Shown here: positions 1 to 5,617 of the stretch, piece by piece
Position numbering within the stretch: position 1 is the first letter of the stretch
How the letters are laid out: every line of letters starts with the position of its first letter
NCBI GenBank assembly: GCA_003105225.1
Contig: PQAK01000122.1
Span: 1-11,488 of the forward strand
Length of the DNA: 11,488 nt
Reading direction: 5' to 3'
DNA from: Deltaproteobacteria bacterium
GTDB lineage: Bacteria; Desulfobacterota; Deferrimicrobia; Deferrimicrobiales; Deferrimicrobiaceae
Made by a program: the position numbers and the translations under genes
Notes under the pieces: generated by a model
The model's input: the letters and a program-made list of their open reading frames with translations, nothing else
Database searches by the model: none
What the model was told of the DNA's origin: nothing

Positions 1-75
1 CTCCTGCGGCGGCTACGCCGGATACGCGCTGATGCTTCGCGTCAATCAATGCGTTCAAGGTGTCCCTTTTTTATT
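1..75. other. Window edge downstream of norB, no gene assigned
   Basis: This short stretch follows the norB stop codon. No convincing coding region can be assigned from 75 bases. On the minus strand, the direction of norB, the last bases (9 down to 1) read CCGCAGGAG. This resembles a Shine-Dalgarno site, so a further gene of the nor operon could begin just outside the window; that is only a suggestion. A 5-bp GC stem (7-11 with 16-20) is present but has no T-run after it, so I do not call a terminator. An A-rich run directly follows the norB stop. Confidence 0.3.
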
Positions 76-1404
76 TTACGCCCGCACCTTGGCCGGGCGC
101 ACCGTGAGCAGGTCCGTGACGGCGGTGAGCACCCCGCCGAGGAAGACCAGGCCCATGAAGAACACGCCCCCCATCCACAACCGCATGTAGGATTGGGCGG
201 TCATGTACCCCATCCCCATCGCCCGCTCCACGTACGACTGGATGACGCCCGCCACGCCGAAGAACAGGCCCATCAGCATCATCGCCACGGACATGATCCA
301 GAACCCGTACTTCCCGCGGGTGTCGTCGTACACCGCGATCCCCTTCAGCTTGGGCATCGCGTAGTAGAAGGTCATCAGGTTCAGCAGCGCGTAGGCGCCG
401 AAGAACGCCAGGTGGCCGTGGGACACGGTGACCTGGGAGCCGTGCGTGTAGTAGTTGATCTGCGGCAGCGTGTGCAGGAATCCCCACACCCCGGCCCCGA
501 TCATGTGGTAGACCGCGCACCCCACGGCGTACGTCCAGGTGAGGGGGTTGACGATCTTCGTCTTCCGCTCCTTGACGTGGTTCATCGTGTCGATGAGCAT
601 CAGGAGGATCGGCAGCGGCTCGAGGGCCGAGAAGATCCCGCCGACCCAGAGCCAGTACCGGGGCGCGCCGATCCAGTAGTAATGGTGGCCGGTCCCCGCG
701 ATCCCGGTGAACAGGAACAGCCCGATCTCCACGTAGAGCCACTTCTCCACGACCTGCCGGTCGACGCCGGTGAGCTTCATCAGAATGAAGGCGAAGATGG
801 CCGCGGTGACGAGCTCCCACGCCCCTTCCACCCAGAGGTGGATCACCCACCACCAGTAGTACCAGTCGATCACCAGGTTCCGGTAGAAGGGGATGCCGAA
901 GAGGTAGAGCAGCGCCAGGAAGACCAGCCCGCCGAGCAGCGTCCCCTGGATGGCGGTCCACCGGTTCGCCTTGAGCATCGTCATCCCGACGTTGAACAGG
1001 AAGACGAGCGCCCCGACGACGACGACGAAATCGAGGGGCCGGGGGATCTCCAGGAGCGGCCGCCCCTGGGTCCAGCCGAAGAGGAATCCCACGAGGGCCG
1101 TGACGCCGATCGCGAGCAGGGCGATGAGCTGGAACCAGGCGAGCTTCTCGGAGTAGATCTCCGATTTCGTCTCCTCGGGGACGATGTAGTACGTCCCGCC
1201 CATGAACCCCAGCAGCATCCACAGGACGAGGAGGTTGGTGTGCATCTCCCGCGCCGTGGCGAAGGGGAAGACGTCGACGATCGACTGGGGCACGGTCCAC
1301 GTGTAGCTGTACGCCAGGTACAGCCCCAACAGGATCTGCAGCGCGAACAGCGGCAGCGCGGCGGCGAAATACCAGTAGGCGATCTTCTGGGATCGGTATT
1401 CCAT
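76..1404 (-). CDS. norB: Nitric oxide reductase large subunit NorB (cNOR type)
   Basis: This is the catalytic subunit of cytochrome c-dependent nitric oxide reductase, an integral membrane member of the heme-copper oxidase superfamily that reduces two NO to N2O at a heme b3/non-heme iron site. The 442-residue protein is almost entirely hydrophobic segments (about 12), close to the usual length of about 450-470. All metal ligands expected for cNOR are visible: His55 and His331 (heme b), His329 (heme b3), and His189, His240 and His241 (FeB). The NOR-specific glutamates Glu193 (HLWVE) and Glu262 (LEPLP) are also present. The NorB signature YYIVPEE is at 72-78. The C-terminal tail is short and there is no N-terminal cytochrome domain, so it is not a quinol-type (qNOR) enzyme. 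The ATG follows the norC stop by 10 bases, and its GGAGGG site overlaps that stop codon, indicating translational coupling. From memory of the family, one of two periplasmic-loop glutamates appears replaced by Pro116, while Glu119 is kept. Confidence 0.97.
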   Translation of the reverse strand: MEYRSQKIAYWYFAAALPLFALQILLGLYLAYSYTWTVPQSIVDVFPFATAREMHTNLLVLWMLLGFMGGTYYIVPEETKSEIYSEKLAWFQLIALLAIGVTALVGFLFGWTQGRPLLEIPRPLDFVVVVGALVFLFNVGMTMLKANRWTAIQGTLLGGLVFLALLYLFGIPFYRNLVIDWYYWWWVIHLWVEGAWELVTAAIFAFILMKLTGVDRQVVEKWLYVEIGLFLFTGIAGTGHHYYWIGAPRYWLWVGGIFSALEPLPILLMLIDTMNHVKERKTKIVNPLTWTYAVGCAVYHMIGAGVWGFLHTLPQINYYTHGSQVTVSHGHLAFFGAYALLNLMTFYYAMPKLKGIAVYDDTRGKYGFWIMSVAMMLMGLFFGVAGVIQSYVERAMGMGYMTAQSYMRLWMGGVFFMGLVFLGGVLTAVTDLLTVRPAKVRA

Positions 1405-1414
1405 CAGTCCCTCC

Positions 1415-2116
1415 TTATTTCAGGCTCGAAAGGAATTTGGCGACTTCTTCGAGCTCCCGGGCGGAGAGCTCCTTCTGCGGCGGCATCTGCGCCTTCGGGT
1501 TGACGCTCTTGGGGTCCTGGACGTAGTGCTCGATCTGCTCCATCGAGAGCCGCCGTCCGATCGTGTCGAGGGCCGGCCCGAACGTCCCCCCCGTGCCGTG
1601 CAGGGAGTGGCAGTTCATGCATCCTTTCGTCTGGAAGACCGCGGCGCCCGGGGAAACCCCGACCGTCGCCACCATGGCCTGCTCGCCCCGCGACATCCGC
1701 TTCTTGCTGTCCTGCGGCGGCCAGTCGTTGTTGTTGACCTCGTTCACCCAGTGGAAGAACGCGACCATGTCTTCGATCTCCGCGTCCGAGACGTGCAGGT
1801 CGGGCATCTTCCTCCAGGAGTTGGCGAACGCCTTCTCCGGATTCTTTATACGGAAGCGGACGCCGTCATCCCCGATCCGCTGCACCACCCGGGTCAGGTC
1901 GGGCGCGTAATACGCCCCGAATCCCAGGATCGTGTGGCAGTCGTTGCAGTTGTACTTCTCGAACGCCCGTTTCCCCGCCACCACCCGGTCGGACAGCTTG
2001 TCCACGTTGGAGAGGACGGCCACCTGCCGGTGCGTGTCCCACGTAGCCCACAAGAACACGGCCGACGAGGAGATCGTGCCCAGCAGGAAGATCCAGAAGG
2101 CGACCTTCTTTGTCAT
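1415..2116 (-). CDS. norC: Nitric oxide reductase small subunit NorC fused to a second cytochrome c domain
   Basis: NorC is the membrane-anchored c-type cytochrome that feeds electrons to NorB. I choose the ATG at 2116 because AAGGAGG lies 7 bases before it; an in-frame ATG at 2137 lacks such a site. The 233-residue product has one N-terminal membrane anchor (about 6-24). A canonical NorC domain follows, with heme motif CNDCH (57-61), the family sequence HTILGFGAYYAPDLT right after it, probable axial Met104, and the typical NorC ending VNEVNNNDWPP (125-134). Ordinary NorC stops about here, at roughly 150 residues. This one continues through a charged linker into a second class I cytochrome c domain with heme motif CMNCH (166-170) and probable axial Met211 (AQMPPQ). 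The reading frame is continuous, so this looks like a true fusion. It is the first gene of a norC-norB operon. The extra heme probably extends the electron entry path to the periplasm, which is inference. Confidence 0.95.
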   Translation of the reverse strand: MTKKVAFWIFLLGTISSSAVFLWATWDTHRQVAVLSNVDKLSDRVVAGKRAFEKYNCNDCHTILGFGAYYAPDLTRVVQRIGDDGVRFRIKNPEKAFANSWRKMPDLHVSDAEIEDMVAFFHWVNEVNNNDWPPQDSKKRMSRGEQAMVATVGVSPGAAVFQTKGCMNCHSLHGTGGTFGPALDTIGRRLSMEQIEHYVQDPKSVNPKAQMPPQKELSARELEEVAKFLSSLK

Positions 2117-2168
2117 TCCGAAGCCTCCTTTTCGCAAGGATTTCGCTGCAATATGAATAAGTTGCCGC

Positions 2169-2204
2169 CGGAGCGAACGGCCATTGAAAAAAACTTCCGC
2201 TCCG
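2169..2204 (-). repeat. Imperfect inverted repeat (stem-loop) upstream of norC
   Basis: CGGAGCGAA (2169-2177) pairs with TTCCGCTCCG (2195-2204), giving 9 bp with a single bulged C and a loop of about 17 bases. If norCB is transcribed from the palindrome at 2333-2346, this would fold in the mRNA leader. On the minus strand the 5' arm is followed by a run of seven T, which lies in the loop and not after the stem, so it is not a standard terminator. A TTTCAA half-site also sits in the loop. Function unknown. Confidence 0.35.
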
Positions 2205-2332
2205 TCCTGAGATAGGCTCCCCTAAGATCGATGGCAGGTTCCGAATGTTTCAGGGAATTTTCCACGTCTCCTCCAACCGGCTGCTGCGTCCCGGCTGATG
2301 TACAAGGTAGGATGGATTCGTGGACCGGCGCC

Positions 2333-2346
2333 TTGATGTACGTCAA
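2333..2346. promoter_or_regulatory. FNR/DNR/NNR-type binding site
   Basis: TTGATGTACGTCAA matches the TTGAT-N4-ATCAA pattern bound by CRP/FNR-family regulators of anaerobic and NO-responsive genes, with 9 of the 10 half-site bases. Such sites commonly control nor genes. Read toward norC, a TACCTT hexamer (2309-2304) lies where a -10 would fall if the site were centred near -41.5, the class II activator position. That would place transcription start near 2298, with a leader of about 180 bases. Read toward the carbonic anhydrase gene, no -10 is at standard spacing. The regulator is not in the window. The site match is directly visible; its target is inferred. Confidence 0.6.
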
Positions 2347-2374
2347 GCGCCCTCAATAATCGGATGGTTGGGCA

Positions 2375-2399
2375 AATTCCGCTTGTTGATTGCGGAATT
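2375..2399. repeat. Perfect 8-bp inverted repeat upstream of carbonic anhydrase gene
   Basis: AATTCCGC (2375-2382) and GCGGAATT (2392-2399) are exact reverse complements separated by 9 bases (TTGTTGATT). The repeat lies 37 bases before the carbonic anhydrase ATG and overlaps the candidate -35 TTGTTG, the geometry of an operator. It could instead fold as a stem-loop in the 5' leader. I do not recognise it as the site of a known regulator. Confidence 0.45.
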
Positions 2400-2436
2400 A
2401 CGGATAATATTACCAGAAAGCGCCCCGGAGGAAGGC

Positions 2437-3078
2437 ATGCAGAAGCTGATCGCGGGCATCCATCGGTTTCAGAAGCAATACTGGAGCGCGAACCAGGAGC
2501 TTTTCGAGCGGCTGGCGGAGCGCGGCCAGAGCCCGGAAGCGCTGTTCATCACCTGCTGCGACTCGCGGGTGGACCCGGTGGTGATTACCCACAGTCAGCC
2601 GGGAGACCTGTTCATCGTAAAAAACATGGGGAATTTCGTCCCCCCCTACTCGGAAAGCCGGTTGGAAGGGACGGGGGTGGCGGCGGCGGTGGAGTACGCC
2701 GTCGAGCATCTCCACGTGCGCGACATCATCGTCTGCGGCCACTCCGATTGCGGCGCGATGAAGGCGCTGTACATGGACCGGTCCCACTACTCCGGCACGC
2801 CCCACATCGGCCAGTGGCTGAAATACGGGGAACAGACGATGCGGGTGGTCACCGCCTGCTACCCCGAGCTCTCCCGGGAGGAGCGGCTGGAAATCACCTC
2901 CGAGGAGAACGTCCTGGTCCAGATGGAGAACCTGCGCACGTACCCCGTCGTCCTTTCCGCGGCGAAGGAGGGGCGTCTCCACGTGCACGCGTGGTTTTTC
3001 GAGATCCGGACGGGATGCGTCCACCGCTATTCCCCTTCGAGGGAGCAGTACGAGCCGATCCGCTACGAGGGGGAATAA
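2437..3078 (+). CDS. Beta-class carbonic anhydrase
   Basis: The 213-residue protein interconverts CO2 and bicarbonate in the cytoplasm using one zinc ion. The zinc site of beta carbonic anhydrases is complete: Cys40, Asp42 and Arg44 in CCDSR (the Asp/Arg pair controls the site), then His102 and Cys105 in CGHSDCGAMK. Family segments GDLFIVKNMGN (56-66), GTGVAAAVEYAV (78-89) and VHAWFFEI (183-190) are also present. Length is typical, and there is no signal peptide or membrane segment. The ATG at 2437 is chosen because GGAGGAAGG sits directly before it and the family fold begins there; the frame is open back to 2320, but that stretch contains the regulatory palindromes. The gene diverges from norCB and is followed 102 bases later by fumC in the same direction. 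Either the bacterial Can or CynT subgroup would fit, so I give no symbol. Confidence 0.95.
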   Translation: MQKLIAGIHRFQKQYWSANQELFERLAERGQSPEALFITCCDSRVDPVVITHSQPGDLFIVKNMGNFVPPYSESRLEGTGVAAAVEYAVEHLHVRDIIVCGHSDCGAMKALYMDRSHYSGTPHIGQWLKYGEQTMRVVTACYPELSREERLEITSEENVLVQMENLRTYPVVLSAAKEGRLHVHAWFFEIRTGCVHRYSPSREQYEPIRYEGE

Positions 3079-3091
3079 AGCCGCGCGCCGC

Positions 3092-3123
3092 CGGGGGAAT
3101 CGGGGGAAACCGCCCCGCCCCCG
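3092..3123 (+). other. GC-rich stem-loop between carbonic anhydrase gene and fumC
   Basis: C3092-G3097 pairs with C3118-G3123, and C3101-G3105 pairs with C3113-G3117. This gives 11 G-C pairs with a 3-base AAT bulge and a 7-base loop (GAAACCG). It begins 13 bases after the carbonic anhydrase stop. No T-run follows, so it is not a textbook intrinsic terminator. It could attenuate read-through into fumC or protect the upstream mRNA end, or be chance in GC-rich DNA. Confidence 0.35.
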
Positions 3124-3180
3124 CGGGAATCCAACGGAGGTGCGGGCGCCTGCCGGTACGATGAGGCGCCGGAGGGAACG

Positions 3181-4563
3181 GTGAGCGAGTTCCGCGTGGA
3201 GAAGGATTCGATGGGCGAAGTACGCGTTCCTTCCGGGGCGTACTACGGGCCCCAGACGCGCCGGGCCGCCGAAAACGGCCCCGTGAGCGGCGTGCTCATG
3301 CCGCTGCCGGTCGTCTATGCGGCGGCGATGATCAAGGGGCTGGCCGCGGAGGTCAACGCGGGGCTGGGGCTTCTCCCCCCTCCCCTGGCCGAGGCGATCT
3401 CGCGCGCAGCGCGGGAGGTGCTGGAGGGGAGATTCGACCGGGAGTTCATCGTCGACGTCTTCCAGACCGGGTCCGGCACCTCCACGAACATGAACGTGAA
3501 CGAGGTGCTGGCCAACCGGGCCAACGAGCTGCTGGGGAAGCCGCTGGGGGGCAACGTCCCGGTCCACCCGAACGACCACGTGAACCGGTGCCAGTCGAGC
3601 AACGACGTGATCCCGTCGGCGATCCGGATCGCGGCGCGGCGGGAGCTGTCCGAGGAGCTCCTGCCCGCCCTCGAAGGCTTGCGGGACGCCCTGGCGGCGA
3701 AGGCCCGGGAGTTTTCCGACGTCCTGAAGATCGGCAGGACCCACCTCCAGGATGCCGTCCCGGTTACCCTGGGACAGGAGTTCTCCGCGTACGCCTCCCA
3801 GGCGGACCACGGGATCCGCCGGATCCGCGCGACGTTCCCGGACCTGGAAGAGCTCCCGCTGGGGGGAACGGCCGTCGGGACCGGCCTGAACGCCCATCCC
3901 GAGTTCGGCGCGAGGACCATCGCGGAGATCGACACGGTCACCGGCATCCCGTTCCGGCCGGCGGAGAACCGTTTCGAGGCCATGGGCGCCCAGGACCCCC
4001 TGGTCTCGGCCAGCGGAGCGCTGAAGACGACTGCGGCCTCACTCATGAAGATCTGCCACGACCTGCGGCTCCTGTCGTCGGGCCCGCGGTGCGGGATCGG
4101 GGAGATCGACCTGCCGTCGCTGCAGCCGGGCTCCTCCATCATGCCGGGGAAGGTCAACCCGGTGATCCTGGAGATCGGCATCCAGGCCTGCGCCCAGGTG
4201 ATCGGGAACGACGCGGCGGTGACGGTGGGCGGCTCGCTGGGCATCCTGGAGCTGAACGTGATGCTCCCCGTCATGGCCCGCAACCTCCTGGAGTCGATCG
4301 GGGTGCTCTCCGCCTCCTCGCGTCTCCTGGCTTCCCGGTGCGTGGAGGGGATCACGCCCAACCGCCGGCGGTGCGAGGAGCTGATCGAGCAGAGCCTGGC
4401 GATGGTGACCCCCCTGGCCGTCAAGATCGGCTACAACCGGGCCGCGGAACTGGCCCACGAAGCGTTCCACGGCGGCAAGACGATCCGCGTCCTCCTGAAG
4501 GAGAGGAAGATCCTTTCCGATGCGGAGATCGACCGCGTTCTCGATCCGAGGACGATGGTATAA
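3181..4563 (+). CDS. fumC: Class II fumarate hydratase (fumarase C)
   Basis: This cytoplasmic TCA-cycle enzyme interconverts fumarate and L-malate without an iron-sulfur cluster. The 460-residue length is that of FumC. The superfamily signature GSSIMPGKVNP is at 317-327, with catalytic Ser318. His188 in GRTHLQDA is the partner residue, and both numbers match those of the E. coli enzyme. Other family blocks are TGSGTSTNMNVNEVLANRA (97-115), HPNDHVNRCQSSND (129-142) and GPRCGIGEI (301-309). The last of these, with GGTAVGTGLNAHPEF (228-242), favours fumarase over the related aspartase. The start is GTG, with GGAGG (3171-3175) five bases before it; an ATG at 3161 hits a stop after seven codons. 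The C-terminal half (QVIGNDAAVTVGG, RNLLES) resembles the fumarase type of high-GC actinobacteria more than E. coli FumC, from memory. Confidence 0.96.
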   Translation: MSEFRVEKDSMGEVRVPSGAYYGPQTRRAAENGPVSGVLMPLPVVYAAAMIKGLAAEVNAGLGLLPPPLAEAISRAAREVLEGRFDREFIVDVFQTGSGTSTNMNVNEVLANRANELLGKPLGGNVPVHPNDHVNRCQSSNDVIPSAIRIAARRELSEELLPALEGLRDALAAKAREFSDVLKIGRTHLQDAVPVTLGQEFSAYASQADHGIRRIRATFPDLEELPLGGTAVGTGLNAHPEFGARTIAEIDTVTGIPFRPAENRFEAMGAQDPLVSASGALKTTAASLMKICHDLRLLSSGPRCGIGEIDLPSLQPGSSIMPGKVNPVILEIGIQACAQVIGNDAAVTVGGSLGILELNVMLPVMARNLLESIGVLSASSRLLASRCVEGITPNRRRCEELIEQSLAMVTPLAVKIGYNRAAELAHEAFHGGKTIRVLLKERKILSDAEIDRVLDPRTMV

Positions 4564-4564
4564 T
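4556..4564 (+). promoter_or_regulatory. Extended -10 promoter overlapping the fumC stop codon
   Basis: TGGTATAAT is a perfect extended -10 element (TGnTATAAT). It contains the fumC stop TAA and lies 9 bases before the ATG at 4574. There is no good -35 at the usual distance, which extended -10 promoters tolerate. A start about 7 bases downstream (near 4571) would give a nearly leaderless mRNA for the next gene, consistent with the lack of a Shine-Dalgarno there. The motif is seen directly; activity is inferred. Confidence 0.4.
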
Positions 4565-4573
4565 TCGATAAAT

Positions 4574-5617
4574 ATGGACACGGTTACGCACGGCCTGACC
4601 GGCTGGCTCATCGGTCGGGCGATCCCTTCGGATATCGGGAAGAAAGAGGCGACCCTCGCGGTCATCGTGGGTTCGGTCCTCCCGGATGCCGACAACATCG
4701 CCTCCCTGCTCGGCAGCGAATCCTACCTGCGGATCCACCGGGGGATCTCCCATTCCTTCGCGGGCGTCGCGGTGTCCTCGCTCCTGGTGGCGTTGCTGTT
4801 CTACCGGTTCGGGAAGTGGAAGGACTTGAAGAAACTCTACCTGCTGACGCTGCTGGGGCAGCTCTCCCACATCGCGCTCGACCTGCTCAATTCCTACGGG
4901 ACCCAGATCTTCCAGCCTTTTTCCGACGCCCGGGTGTCGCTCGATCTCCTGTTCATCGTCGACCTTGCGTTCACGGGGATCATCGTCGCGGGGCTTTTCC
5001 TGTCCCGTCGCCGTCCCGGGCGCGCGCGCACGGCGCTTGCCGCCCTTGCCGTCTACGTCGGGCTCGCGGGGTTTCTCCACCTGCGCGCCGAGAACGTCGT
5101 GCGGGAGGCCGCCCTGCGTCAAGGCGTGCCCGTGGTTTCCTCGTGGGCGCTGCCGAGGCTTCTCCACGTGCCGGCTTCCCTGGATCTCGGGATCGGGCGG
5201 AAGGCCGAGGCGGCCGCCAGGGCCGGGCCGGACGACGCCGCTCCCGCGCTCAACGTGCTGGTGGACCGCAAGACCTTCCCGGTTCCGGCCGGCCCGTTCG
5301 CCTGGAGCGGATTCGTGGACGACGGCAGCACGTACCTTCGGGGCGAGGTGGACCCCTTCGACGGGGCGGTGGCCTGGAAGGAGCGCGCCTGGAAGGGGAG
5401 GGACGTACCGGAAGTGCGCGCTCTCGAACGCCTCCAGGACGTGCGGACCTACCTGTGGTTCGCGAGGTTCCCTGCGGTGGCGGTGAACGTTTCGGACGGG
5501 AAGACGACGGTGACGTTCTTCGACCTGCGGTTCGGCGGGCTTTCGGTCCGCCGCCCGTTCGTGCTCAGGGTGATCGAGTCTCCCGGCCGCTCTCCGCAGG
5601 CCCTGTGGGGTTCCTGA
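4574..5617 (+). CDS. DUF457/YdjM-type membrane-bound metal-dependent hydrolase-like protein
   Basis: This 347-residue protein belongs to a poorly characterised family of inner-membrane proteins predicted to be metal-dependent hydrolases. No substrate is known to me. The N-terminal half has the family's conserved polar residues: THGLTGWLIGR (His6), LPDADN (Asp38, Asp40), HRGISHS (His55, His60) and HIALDLLNSYG (His99, Asp103). They are set among hydrophobic segments near 61-78, 86-100, 124-145 and 153-170. The C-terminal half (about 171-347) is soluble, and I do not recognise it. I take ATG 4574 because the conserved THG motif always sits at the N-terminus in this family; the open frame continues upstream into fumC to 4520. 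No clear Shine-Dalgarno precedes it. It follows fumC by 10 bases, so read-through is possible. Its 3' end overlaps the convergent MFS gene by 53 bases. Confidence 0.8.
   Translation: MDTVTHGLTGWLIGRAIPSDIGKKEATLAVIVGSVLPDADNIASLLGSESYLRIHRGISHSFAGVAVSSLLVALLFYRFGKWKDLKKLYLLTLLGQLSHIALDLLNSYGTQIFQPFSDARVSLDLLFIVDLAFTGIIVAGLFLSRRRPGRARTALAALAVYVGLAGFLHLRAENVVREAALRQGVPVVSSWALPRLLHVPASLDLGIGRKAEAAARAGPDDAAPALNVLVDRKTFPVPAGPFAWSGFVDDGSTYLRGEVDPFDGAVAWKERAWKGRDVPEVRALERLQDVRTYLWFARFPAVAVNVSDGKTTVTFFDLRFGGLSVRRPFVLRVIESPGRSPQALWGS

Larger units (their letters stand above)
2117..2436. other. Divergent intergenic control region between norC and carbonic anhydrase
   Basis: These 320 bases carry no convincing gene; short open frames lack ribosome sites and run through the palindromes. 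The region is less GC-rich than its neighbours. Going from norC to the carbonic anhydrase gene it holds a stem-loop (2169-2204), an FNR/DNR-like palindrome (2333-2346) and an 8-bp inverted repeat (2375-2399). It also holds AT-rich -10-like hexamers: AATAAT (2355-2360), GATAAT (2403-2408) and the overlapping TAATAT (2405-2410). A TTGTTG (2383-2388) sits 16 bases before TAATAT and could be a weak -35 for the carbonic anhydrase gene. Ribosome sites close both ends: AAGGAGG before norC and GGAGGAAGG before the ATG at 2437. Confidence 0.6.

Noticed and set aside
39..60. Second FNR-type site built from TCAA repeats
   Set aside because: The TCAA copies (42-45, 46-49, 55-58) are direct repeats, not inverted, so they do not form the palindrome such regulators need.
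49..1503. Plus-strand open frame of 484 codons opposite norB and norC
   Set aside because: It is antisense to two certain genes, is rich in Arg, His, Pro, Gly and Glu/Asp as expected from a GC-biased antisense frame, and has no recognisable domain.
2117..2137. Upstream norC start adding 7 residues
   Set aside because: The stretch contains the AAGGAGG ribosome site serving the ATG at 2116.
2150..2170. Sigma-54 promoter for norC
   Set aside because: GG and GC elements near here are not at the required 10-base spacing.
2320..2436. 39-residue N-terminal extension of the carbonic anhydrase
   Set aside because: It covers the FNR-like palindrome and the 8-bp inverted repeat, while the ATG at 2437 has a strong ribosome site and fits the usual family start.
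3069..3127. G-quadruplex in the carbonic anhydrase-fumC gap
   Set aside because: There are three long G-runs and one shorter one, but spacing is uneven and the runs are better explained by pairing with the nearby C-runs in a hairpin.
2410..3897. Minus-strand open frame of 495 codons opposite the carbonic anhydrase gene and fumC
   Set aside because: It is a shadow of high third-position GC over two well-identified genes.
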